Shown: piece after piece, positions 6,091 to 12,663 of the stretch
How positions within the stretch are numbered: position 1 is the first letter of the stretch
Layout of the letters: every line of letters starts with the position of its first letter
Source of the DNA: a bacterium
GTDB taxonomy: Bacteria; Elusimicrobiota; Elusimicrobia; UBA1565; UBA9628
Reading direction: 5' to 3'
NCBI GenBank assembly: GCA_021790955.1
Contig: JAJYFI010000009.1
Coordinates: 1 to 16,233, forward strand
Length of the DNA stretch: 16,233 bases
Made by a program: the position numbers and the translations under genes
Notes under the pieces: model-generated
Database searches by the model: none
What the model was told of the DNA's origin: nothing
The model's input: the letters and a program-made list of their open reading frames with translations, nothing else

Positions 6091-8163
6091 CTACTTAACG
6101 CCGAGGCTTTCCAAGAAGGCGCGGTCGTCGGGCTTGCGGCCCAGGAAGCGCTCAAGGAGACGCTCCTCGGGCTCGCTCGATCCCTTCTCCAGGATGTCCC
6201 GTCGCAGCCTTCGGCCGAGCGCGGCATCGAAGACGCCCCGCTTCTTGAAAAGCGAAAACATATCCTGGGCGTAGACGCGCGACCAGAGATAGCCGTAGTA
6301 GCCCGCCGCGTAGCCGCCCATCAAGTGCCCGAAGGAAGCCTCGGGATGGGTGCCGGGCGTCATCGCGACGAGCATGATCCTCCTCATGTCGCGGGCCCAG
6401 GCTGCGGTCGGGTCCTTGGGAGGCCGGGAGTCGTGGTAGTCCATGTCGATCGCCGAGAAGAAGACCTGGCGCAGGGTGAGGAGCGCGATGTCGGCGTTTT
6501 TCGCTCCCAGGAGCGTGTGGAGCATCTCGGGGGGGAGGGGCTTTCGCGGATCGCCGTCTTTTCCGGAGATCATCCCGATCACCTCCGGCTCCCAGGACCA
6601 GTTCTCGAAGAGCTGCGAGGGGGCCTCGACGAAGTCCCGCGCGACGGAGGAGCCCGAGAATCGTCCGAACTTGGCGCGGGTCAGGGTCTGGTGCATGATG
6701 TGCCCGAACTCATGAAAGAGGGTCTCCACCTCCTCTTGGCGGCCGAAGCGCAGATAGGCGGGATTCCCCGGCGCGGGCTTCGCGAAGTTGACGACGAGGG
6801 CCGAGACGGGCTTCTGGTAGCTTCCGTCCGGGAGAAGCCGCCCCTTCACCACGTCGTAGGAGGCGCCGTGCTTGTATTTGCCGGGGCGGGGGAAGAGGTC
6901 GAGGTAGAAATAGCCGATGGGGACACCTTGTTGCGAGGTGTCCCCGGCATCATCGATCTCGAAGAGCCGGACGTCCGGATGCCAGACGGCGGCGTTCGGG
7001 ATTTCCTTAAAGCGCACGCCGAGCACCCGCTCGAAGGTCCGCAGCATCCCCGGCAGCACCGTTTCCAGGGGGAAATAGCGCTTGATCGCCTCCTGGTCGA
7101 AGCCGTAACGGGCGGCCCTGAGGAGGTTGTCGTCGTAGCGGAAATTCCAGAGGGTCAATGCCTGATGGCTTGATCCCTCCAGGGCCAGCAGCGTCCTGAT
7201 CTCGGCTTGCCCCTCGCCGCGGAGCTTCCTTGAAAGGCGGTTTAAAAAGCGCCGGACGCGCGAGGCTTTCCGGGCCATCGCGATCTCAAGCGCATAGTCC
7301 GCGTAATCCTTGTAGCCGAGCCGTGCGGCCGCCTCCCATCGAAGCCGCAGGGCTTCGTCAAGGAGCGGGAGATTCTTTTCCCACGCCCTGTTGTCGAAGA
7401 GGAACTGGAGCCGGCGCCGAGCCTCCTCGCTTTTCGATTGGGACATGAAAGGGAAGTAGTCGGGGTAGTCGAGGCTCACGAATCGCCGGCCGTTTTCGGC
7501 CTTGAGCTTCGCGACGTAGGCCGCGGACAGCCCCGCGAGCTCGGCGGAGCCGGCCCAAAGGCCTCCCTGGGCCTCGTTTAAGTTCCGGGTGAAGGCGGAT
7601 TCCAGCCCCACTTCGGCCTTGAAGAGGGCGGCGACCCGCGCTCGCGATTTCGGGGAGAGCCGAAGGCCGTTGCGCTTGAAGTCGAGGAGCTCCTTTTCGA
7701 GGAGGCGGGCCTCTTGAGGCCGGAGCCTCTCTTTTTGGGCGGCGTACTCCTTGAGGGCCTTGAAAAGGCCCTCTCTTGAGTAGGCGTCCACCAGGAATCT
7801 CCCCACGCCGATCTCGCAGGCGTTCGCGGCGGCGCGGACGGAGGAGGAGACGGAGACGTATTTCGCGAAGGTGTCCCAGGAGGTCTCGTCCTGGAGGCCG
7901 TAGAGGGCCAGATCGAGCGCCCAGGGAGTGTCGGCGAAGCTGCGCTTCCCCCTTGGCGGGGCCGCGATCTTCGTGAGGCGCTCGCCGGCGCCGGCGAGCG
8001 CCTTGTCGCAGTGGGATCGAATCTCGGGGGCGCTCCGGTTGAAGTCAAGATGCCGCGACGGGACGAATCCCGCCGCGGAAGCGCGCAAAGATAAAAGAAG
8101 AAAAAATCCGGTGACACCATACCGATTTCCGAGCTTCAGACGAGAAAATAGGTATGGTGTCAC
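6091..8163 (-). CDS. M3-family zinc metallopeptidase (oligopeptidase), exported
   Basis: Encodes 690 residues from GTG 8163. The M3 signature HEFGH is at residues 484-488, with FVEAPSQLFENW supplying the third zinc ligand near 513 and the family's C-terminal GHLMGGYAAGYYGYLWSRVYAQDMF. Length and motif spacing fit thimet oligopeptidase/Dcp-type enzymes, which cleave short peptides inside a closed helical cavity. The first 20 residues (MTPYLFSRLKLGNRYGVTGF) are read from repeat copy 5, then FLLLSLRASAAGF forms a short signal-like segment, so the protein is probably periplasmic or secreted. The stop of the upstream gene overlaps the start as GTGA, suggesting translational coupling. Residues 407-415 (GDTSQQGVP) come from a perfect palindrome inserted in a surface loop. 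Catalytic residues are intact. The start is the uncertain point. Confidence 0.85.
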   Translation of the reverse strand: MTPYLFSRLKLGNRYGVTGFFLLLSLRASAAGFVPSRHLDFNRSAPEIRSHCDKALAGAGERLTKIAAPPRGKRSFADTPWALDLALYGLQDETSWDTFAKYVSVSSSVRAAANACEIGVGRFLVDAYSREGLFKALKEYAAQKERLRPQEARLLEKELLDFKRNGLRLSPKSRARVAALFKAEVGLESAFTRNLNEAQGGLWAGSAELAGLSAAYVAKLKAENGRRFVSLDYPDYFPFMSQSKSEEARRRLQFLFDNRAWEKNLPLLDEALRLRWEAAARLGYKDYADYALEIAMARKASRVRRFLNRLSRKLRGEGQAEIRTLLALEGSSHQALTLWNFRYDDNLLRAARYGFDQEAIKRYFPLETVLPGMLRTFERVLGVRFKEIPNAAVWHPDVRLFEIDDAGDTSQQGVPIGYFYLDLFPRPGKYKHGASYDVVKGRLLPDGSYQKPVSALVVNFAKPAPGNPAYLRFGRQEEVETLFHEFGHIMHQTLTRAKFGRFSGSSVARDFVEAPSQLFENWSWEPEVIGMISGKDGDPRKPLPPEMLHTLLGAKNADIALLTLRQVFFSAIDMDYHDSRPPKDPTAAWARDMRRIMLVAMTPGTHPEASFGHLMGGYAAGYYGYLWSRVYAQDMFSLFKKRGVFDAALGRRLRRDILEKGSSEPEERLLERFLGRKPDDRAFLESLGVK
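6919..6945. repeat. 27-bp perfect palindrome inside the M3 peptidase coding sequence
   Basis: GGGGACACCT (6919-6928) and AGGTGTCCCC (6936-6945) are exact 10-bp inverted arms around a 7-nt loop. The minus strand reads it in frame as GDTSQQGVP between FEIDDA and PIGYFYLDLF. Related M3 enzymes usually have a tight turn here, so it looks like an in-frame insertion of about five codons. It is unlike the main repeat family of the window. Confidence 0.8.
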
Positions 8164-8170
8164 CGGATTT
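8104..8170. repeat. REP-like palindrome copy 5 (class B), spans a gene junction
   Basis: The 19-nt arms AAATCCGGTGACACCATAC (8104-8122) and its complement (8152-8170) flank a 29-nt class B loop (CGATTTCCGAGCTTCAG...). The TGA stop of one minus-strand gene (8160-8162) and the GTG start of the next (8161-8163) both lie within its right arm. Confidence 0.95.
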
Positions 8171-9035
8171 CCCCGACCGCCAGGATCCCGCCAGGGCGGG
8201 TTTCGAAAACCAGGGTCTCGTCTCCCCACGAGACTTTGTGAGAGCCCGGTCTTTCAAGGAAGCGCCGCAGGAGCCTCCAGCGGAGGCCGTCGTGGCCGCG
8301 GCGGAGGATGATGAGCGCCGGCGCCTCCGGGACGGCGGCGGGGGCGGCGGTCGAGCCGGAGGGCGAGCCGTCCCTGCCGCCGTCGGAGAATGCGTTGGCG
8401 GCGGGGGTCTCGTAAAAGGCCCAGTAGCGGGCCTTGCGGGAGGAAAAAGAAAAGGCGCGTTTCAGGACCGCGTCGCGAATCGGCTTGAGAGGAAGCCAAG
8501 CGGACGCTTGCGCGCCCGCGCCGATGGGGGAGACCTTAAGCGCGACGGGGCCGCTCTCCGACAGAGGCGTCCAAGCGAGCCTGAAGCGGTAAGGCGCGCT
8601 TCCAGGAAGGCGGACGTCGAACCCGCGCCAAAGCCGCACAAGCCCTTTCGAAACGCCCCGCGCGTCGCAGCGCCCGAGGGGAAGGAGCGTCTCCCGTCCG
8701 TCTTGGGACCGCAGGAGCAGGTCGACGACGGGGCCGGATCCGATCGCAAGCCCCAGGGACCAGGGGCGGCCCGAAAGCCGGAGGACGGCCGCGTTCTTGA
8801 GGCGGTCCTTGATCGACGCCAGAGGGATTTCCCCGAGGGATTCGGAGACGGGAGGCGCCACGGGTCCAAGTCGCGGCCAAGCCAAGGCGCTCCAGTCGAG
8901 CGCGTCGAAGAATACGGCGTCCGGGGCGAACTCGGGATCCGGACCGGCGGCGAAACCGGGGGACGCTCCGAAGAAGCCGCCCAGGGAAAAAACGGCGGCC
9001 ATGGGGAGGATTCGAGGGATTTTCCAATTTCTCAT
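8160..9035 (-). CDS. Secreted protein of unknown function
   Basis: Encodes 291 residues. The start MRNWKIPRILPMAAVFSLGG is supported by GGGAG 10 nt upstream and a TATA-like element. A signal peptide with basic n-region and hydrophobic core ends near GFAAGP. The mature protein is rich in beta-strand patterns (PWSLGLAIGSGPVVDLLLRS, SAPYRFRLAWTPLSESG) and includes a low-complexity segment (GGRDGSPSGSTAAPAAVPEAP) near residue 230. It has no cysteines forming a pattern and no catalytic motif that I recognise. The last codons (GEIR then TGA) are provided by repeat copy 5, so its original C-terminus may have been altered. The adjacent M3 peptidase starts in the overlapping GTGA, suggesting co-expression. 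It may be a peptidase partner or substrate, but this rests on context only. Confidence 0.65.
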   Translation of the reverse strand: MRNWKIPRILPMAAVFSLGGFFGASPGFAAGPDPEFAPDAVFFDALDWSALAWPRLGPVAPPVSESLGEIPLASIKDRLKNAAVLRLSGRPWSLGLAIGSGPVVDLLLRSQDGRETLLPLGRCDARGVSKGLVRLWRGFDVRLPGSAPYRFRLAWTPLSESGPVALKVSPIGAGAQASAWLPLKPIRDAVLKRAFSFSSRKARYWAFYETPAANAFSDGGRDGSPSGSTAAPAAVPEAPALIILRRGHDGLRWRLLRRFLERPGSHKVSWGDETLVFETRPGGILAVGEIR

Positions 9036-9051
9036 CGTCGGTGGACTCCCG

Positions 9052-9061
9052 TCTTATATAA
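9052..9061 (-). promoter_or_regulatory. TTATATAAGA element upstream of the secreted-protein gene
   Basis: The minus strand reads TTATATAAGA immediately downstream of repeat copy 6, then GGGAG (9046-9050) and ATG at 9035. The same 10-mer precedes the transposase gene. It is a likely -10 region; no convincing -35 is seen, since that position falls in the repeat. Confidence 0.4.
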
Positions 9062-9062
9062 A

Positions 9063-9133
9063 AAAACTGGTGACACCATACGGATTTTTCCTGATATCGA
9101 GACGATCGTAATCAGTATGGTGTCACCAGTTTT
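9063..9133. repeat. REP-like palindrome copy 6 (class A), overlaps the transposase 3' end
   Basis: The 19-nt arms AAAACTGGTGACACCATAC (9063-9081) and 9115-9133 are perfect; the pairing continues inward with one mismatch. The loop GGATTTTTCCTGATATCGAG... is a diverged form of the copy 1 loop in the same orientation. The transposase stop codon (9112-9114) is inside it. Confidence 0.95.
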
Positions 9134-9789
9134 GTCTTCATGGGACGGCCAGGCCTGCGGGGGCGCATGGAGCGGCCCGCAAGCCGCTCTATCTTGTCGA
9201 GAAAAGCGTCATCCCCAAGCGGACGGCCCGTGCGTTCATGCTCCTCGATGGTCCGCGCCGCCGACTTTGGAAGCCCTTCCTTGAGGAAACACCTCCAATC
9301 GCCGACGAACCCGAGCAAGGGGGCGACTTTCACGAGCGCGTCATCGCGGCCGCTCAGATGCGCCCGCGCGCTGCTCCAGGGATAATCTTCCGGACGTCTT
9401 GCGATGCCGGCCTTCACCGGGTTCATCTCGATATAGCGGGCGGCGGCGAGAAGATGGCGTTCGTCCATGGGGAAGGACGCGAAGCGCCCCTGCCAGAGAT
9501 GGCCGCGCCACTCGTGGCGGCCGTTGATCGCCAGCGTGTAACGGCGGTGGGCGTCGCCGATGGCGCGTCGGAGGCCGTCCTCCCTCTTGGGCGTCGCGAT
9601 GAGGTGGACGTGGTTGGGCATGAGGCAATAGCTCCAAATTTCGACGTCTTTGAGGAAGCAGCTTTGCGAGAGGATGCGCAGATAAAGGTCGCAGTCCTCC
9701 GGGCCAAAGAAGGTCGTCTGGCGGCGGTTGCCCCTCTGAGTGACGTGATGGGGCATCCCAGGGATGACGACCCGCGGCAAGCGTCCCAT
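9112..9789 (-). CDS. REP-associated tyrosine transposase (RAYT, Y1/HUH family)
   Basis: Encodes 225 residues. Family marks are all present: N-terminal GMPHHVTQRGNRRQTTFF, the metal-binding HUH motif in MPNHVHLI, GRFASFPMD, and the catalytic tyrosine in ARYIEMNPVKAG followed by YPWSSARAHL. RAYTs nick single-stranded palindromes and are the presumed spreaders of REP elements. Its last residues, KLVTPY, and its TGA come from repeat copy 6; copy 7 lies about 50 bp upstream of its start. The gene is thus bracketed by the palindromes it presumably recognises, as usual for RAYT loci. The C-terminal region (DDAFLDKIERLAGRSMRPRRPGRP) is basic. All catalytic motifs look intact, so it could be active. 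The start is the first ATG after a TATA-like element, without a Shine-Dalgarno, so the mRNA may be leaderless. Confidence 0.92.
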   Translation of the reverse strand: MGRLPRVVIPGMPHHVTQRGNRRQTTFFGPEDCDLYLRILSQSCFLKDVEIWSYCLMPNHVHLIATPKREDGLRRAIGDAHRRYTLAINGRHEWRGHLWQGRFASFPMDERHLLAAARYIEMNPVKAGIARRPEDYPWSSARAHLSGRDDALVKVAPLLGFVGDWRCFLKEGLPKSAARTIEEHERTGRPLGDDAFLDKIERLAGRSMRPRRPGRPMKTKLVTPY

Positions 9790-9790
9790 A

Positions 9791-9800
9791 TCTTATATAA
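9791..9800 (-). promoter_or_regulatory. TTATATAAGA element just before the transposase start
   Basis: The minus strand reads TTATATAAGA-T-ATG. If TTATAT acts as the -10 box, transcription would begin at or next to the ATG. The identical 10-mer precedes the secreted-protein gene at 9052-9061. Sequence evidence only. Confidence 0.35.
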
Positions 9801-9835
9801 CGATTGGGCCGAGTAAAAAGTTCCCGAATCTGATG

Positions 9836-9903
9836 AAATTCGGTGACACCATACGGATTTCATCCCGCAGAACCCAGGAAATCCGTATGGTGTCACCAGT
9901 TTC
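9836..9903. repeat. REP-like palindrome copy 7 (class B variant)
   Basis: The arms GGTGACACCATACGGATTTC (9842-9861) and its complement (9878-9897) are perfect over 20 nt; the outer ends AAATTC/AGTTT are imperfect. The loop is shorter (16 nt) because the inner stem GGATTTC/GAAATCC is fully paired. It lies between the divergent transposase and cstA genes. Confidence 0.93.
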
Positions 9904-9905
9904 CC

Positions 9906-9934
9906 GGAAATTGGTATGGTGTCACCGGATTTCC
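9906..9934 (+). repeat. Half copy of the REP-like palindrome, abutting the cstA start
   Basis: GGTATGGTGTCACCGGATTT (9913-9932) repeats the right arm of copy 5 together with its outer flank, but no left arm precedes it. GGAAAT (9906-9911) can pair with ATTTCC (9929-9934). The ATG of cstA begins at the next base. Confidence 0.85.
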
Positions 9935-11713
9935 ATGCACGCCTTGCCGGTGATGATCGTCGCGCTGGGGGCCCTCGTTCTCGGCTACCGCTTCTACGGG
10001 GGCTTCATCGCCCGGCGCGTCCTGGAGCTCGATGCTTCGCGGGAGACTCCGGCCCGCGCCAAAAACGACGGCGATAACTACAAGCCGGAGCACTCGGGGG
10101 TGCTCTTCGGCCATCATTTCGCCGCGATCGCGGGCGCGGGCCCCTTGATCGGCCCCGTGCTCGCGGCCCAATACGGCTGGCTTCCGGGGCTTTTGTGGCT
10201 CGTCCCCGGCGCGGTGTTGGGCGGGGCGGTCCAGGATTTCGTCATCCTCGCGGCCTCGCTTCGCCACGGCGGGAAATCCTTGGCCGAGATCGCGAGGGAG
10301 GAGTTGAGCCCCGGGGCGGGCTTGTCGACGGCGGCCGCCATCCTTTTCATCGTGATCGTCGCGCTCGCGGGACTGGGCTTCGTCGTGGTGAACGCTCTCG
10401 CCGACAGCGCCTGGGGAACTTTTGCCGTCGCGATGACGATACCGGTCGCTCTTGCCATGGGTCTCTACCTCGACCGAAGGGGGGCCGAAGGCGTTCGCGC
10501 GGCGACGACCCTCGGCGTCGCCGCGATGCTTTTGAGCTTGGTCGCGGGGCGCTGGGTCGCCGCCGCCCCCGGCCTGGCGCGGTTTTTCACCCTGTCGCCG
10601 CACGGCGTCGTGGTCGCGATGGGGGTCTACGGCTTTTTCGCCTCGGTGCTTCCAATCGGGTGGCTGCTTGTCCCGCGCGGCTATCTAAGCTCCTTCATGA
10701 AGCTGGGGGTCCTGGGGCTTCTCGTCTTGGCGGCGCTTCTCGTCGATCCCACGCTCAAATTCCCGGCCCTGAGCGCCTATCTTCACGGCGGCCCCGTGAT
10801 CCCGGGGCCGGTCTTTCCCTTTCTCTTCATCACGATCATGTGCGGCGCGATCTCGGGCTTTCACGCGCTTGTTTCCTCGGGGACCACGCCCAAGATGCTC
10901 TCTTGCGAGCCGCATGCCCGCCCGATCGGCTACGGCTGCATGCTGCTTGAAAGCCTGGTCGGGATCGTCTCCTTGATCGCGGCGGCCTCCTTGGAGCCGG
11001 GCGACTATTACGCGATCAACCTCTCGGGCGCCGCGCACGCGGCCTTCGCGGCGCACGGCGGGGCGGCGCCCGTCCATTTGGCGGCGTTGACCGCGTCCTC
11101 CGGAGAGAAAAGCCTGATCGGCCGCTCGGGAGGCTCGGTGCTTCTCGCCGTGGGCTTTTCCCAGATTCTCTCGGGGCTGCCGGGGCTCAAGCCGCTGATG
11201 CCCTATCTCTATCACTTCGCGATCCTCTTCGAGGCCCTCTTCATCCTGACGACGATCGACACGGGAACGCGCATCACGCGCTTCGTCCTCCAGGAATTGG
11301 GCGGGAAGGCCTGGAAGCCGTTCGGGAATCTTTCGAGCCTTCCGGCCTCGGCGGCGGCGAGCGCGGCGGTCGTCCTCGCCTGGGCGTGGCTTATCTGGAA
11401 CGGCTCGATCGGGACGATCTGGCCCATGTTCGGGATCGCGAACCAATCCCTGGCGGTGATCGCCCTGGCCGTGGGGAGCGCCTTTTTAAAACGGAGCGGC
11501 CGCGGGCGCTATGTGGGGGTGACGGCGCTGCCGCTGGGCTTTGTGACGCTGACGACGTCTTGGGCGGCCGCCCGGATGGTCTTCGGCGGCTTTTGGCCGG
11601 CCGGAACGCCGGCGTTTATCATCCTGGTCAACGTCGCGCTTATTCTTCTGACCCTCACGCTTGCTGGCTTTATCCTTGAAAGGGCCATGAGAGCCGTCTT
11701 GACGGAGCTCTAG
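9935..11713 (+). CDS. cstA: Carbon starvation protein CstA (peptide/pyruvate-type transporter)
   Basis: Encodes 592 residues with about 15-16 membrane helices. The N-terminus MHALPVMIVALGALVLGYRF and the block NYKPEHSGVLFGHHFAAIAGAGPLIGPVLAAQYGWLP are hallmark CstA sequences, as are GAVQDFVIL, SSGTTPKMLSCEPHARPIGYG and DTGTRITRFVLQELGG. Family members import peptides or pyruvate. At 592 residues it is shorter than E. coli CstA (about 700) but within the range of compact homologues. I chose ATG 9935, where homology begins; upstream in-frame codons are all repeat sequence. No Shine-Dalgarno is visible because the half repeat occupies that position. The next gene starts at its last base. Confidence 0.92.
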   Translation: MHALPVMIVALGALVLGYRFYGGFIARRVLELDASRETPARAKNDGDNYKPEHSGVLFGHHFAAIAGAGPLIGPVLAAQYGWLPGLLWLVPGAVLGGAVQDFVILAASLRHGGKSLAEIAREELSPGAGLSTAAAILFIVIVALAGLGFVVVNALADSAWGTFAVAMTIPVALAMGLYLDRRGAEGVRAATTLGVAAMLLSLVAGRWVAAAPGLARFFTLSPHGVVVAMGVYGFFASVLPIGWLLVPRGYLSSFMKLGVLGLLVLAALLVDPTLKFPALSAYLHGGPVIPGPVFPFLFITIMCGAISGFHALVSSGTTPKMLSCEPHARPIGYGCMLLESLVGIVSLIAAASLEPGDYYAINLSGAAHAAFAAHGGAAPVHLAALTASSGEKSLIGRSGGSVLLAVGFSQILSGLPGLKPLMPYLYHFAILFEALFILTTIDTGTRITRFVLQELGGKAWKPFGNLSSLPASAAASAAVVLAWAWLIWNGSIGTIWPMFGIANQSLAVIALAVGSAFLKRSGRGRYVGVTALPLGFVTLTTSWAAARMVFGGFWPAGTPAFIILVNVALILLTLTLAGFILERAMRAVLTEL

Positions 11714-12663
11714 TGCGGCGGCAACATCTATTGGGATGGGCGCGCCGCATGGCCTATGACTGCCTCGAGAGGAAGCGGCCCGGCCAACGGGCGCTCTTCG
11801 AGGCGCTGACGGGAGATTTCAAGCGGATTCTCCAAGCCATCGAGGGCTCGCCTGAAAACGAATGGCTGACCGATTGGTGGAGGAGCCTGAATGTCAGGCT
11901 CAAGAACCACCTTTCATCCACCCAACCGGCGTTCTCATTTCTGAATTCGCCCGTGATCTGCCGGTATATGATGCCGCCGGTGGCGCGGGAAGAAATCAAT
12001 CTTCGCTCGCAGCTGGCGATGTTGCGAGAGCACCCCTTTTTTAACCGTCAAGACAGTCTTTTGGAGGATGCCGTGGGGGAGCCCCCTGGACTTATCTTGC
12101 CGGAATTGAGCTCAGCCAACTTGGTGCACCACGCCAGCGATCTCGTCACATTTTGCAGCAGGGCAAACTGCGATGTGCGCGGGCTTGAGCGCGTCATCGA
12201 GTGGGGCGGCGGATACGGCTGCATGGCCAAAATCGTGCGCCGTCTGAGCAACGGCAGCACCTACTGCATTGTCGATTCGGCGATCATGTGCGCCGTCCAA
12301 TGGCTTTATCTGGCGACCATATTCGGACGCGACGAGGTGCGCGTCGTTCGGCGGGGAGAAGGCGTCCAAGAGGGCAAGATCAATTTGATCCCTCTCGCAT
12401 TTTTGGAAGAGGTCGATCTCCGCGCGGATCTATTCCTCTCGACCTTCGCGCTCAACGAGAGCCCTTTCGCCGGGGTGGATTACGTCATCAATAGAAAATC
12501 GTGGTTCGGCGCGCGGCATCTCCTCGTAGCGTGCTGCCCCATATCCCCCAATACGAACGAGGAGAACGGCAATATAGGAATCATCTCTCGGGCGCTTGCC
12601 GCCCGCGGCGCGCGCATCGAAAAGACCGCCTGCGGCGACGATTCGTTTTATGCCTTTCGATAA
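11713..12663 (+). CDS. Putative sugar O-methyltransferase
   Basis: Encodes 316 residues. The SAM-binding motif VIEWGGGYGCMAKIVRRL (about residues 160-177) with YCIVDSAIM following is characteristic of the family annotated as putative sugar O-methyltransferase, found in O-antigen and capsule clusters. The upstream half is helical and contains PVICRYMMPPVA. The GTG start shares its first base with the stop of cstA (TAGTG), with GGAG 5 nt upstream; an ATG at 11749 is the alternative. The gene overlaps the first glycosyltransferase by 14 nt, placing it functionally with the sugar cluster rather than with cstA. It probably caps or decorates a surface glycan. Substrate and position are unknown. Confidence 0.7.
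   Translation: MRRQHLLGWARRMAYDCLERKRPGQRALFEALTGDFKRILQAIEGSPENEWLTDWWRSLNVRLKNHLSSTQPAFSFLNSPVICRYMMPPVAREEINLRSQLAMLREHPFFNRQDSLLEDAVGEPPGLILPELSSANLVHHASDLVTFCSRANCDVRGLERVIEWGGGYGCMAKIVRRLSNGSTYCIVDSAIMCAVQWLYLATIFGRDEVRVVRRGEGVQEGKINLIPLAFLEEVDLRADLFLSTFALNESPFAGVDYVINRKSWFGARHLLVACCPISPNTNEENGNIGIISRALAARGARIEKTACGDDSFYAFR

Noticed and set aside
6325..7173. Plus-strand 282-codon frame opposite the M3 peptidase
   Set aside because: It is antisense to the conserved HEFGH region and has no recognisable features.
8154..9284. Plus-strand 376-codon frame opposite the secreted-protein gene
   Set aside because: It starts inside a repeat, is dominated by R, G, E and P, and runs through another repeat and into the antisense of the transposase.
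1428..9934. Regularly recurring palindromes as a CRISPR array
   Set aside because: Copies are 0.6-3 kb apart, have whole genes between them, differ in loop sequence and lie in both orientations. This is a dispersed REP family.
9764..9934. N-terminal extension of CstA read through the repeats
   Set aside because: The extra 57 codons are repeat sequence and antisense to the transposase start. CstA homology begins at ATG 9935.
10685..11446. Minus-strand 253-codon frame opposite cstA
   Set aside because: Shadow of a strongly conserved membrane protein; composition is R/D/G-rich and unlike a protein.
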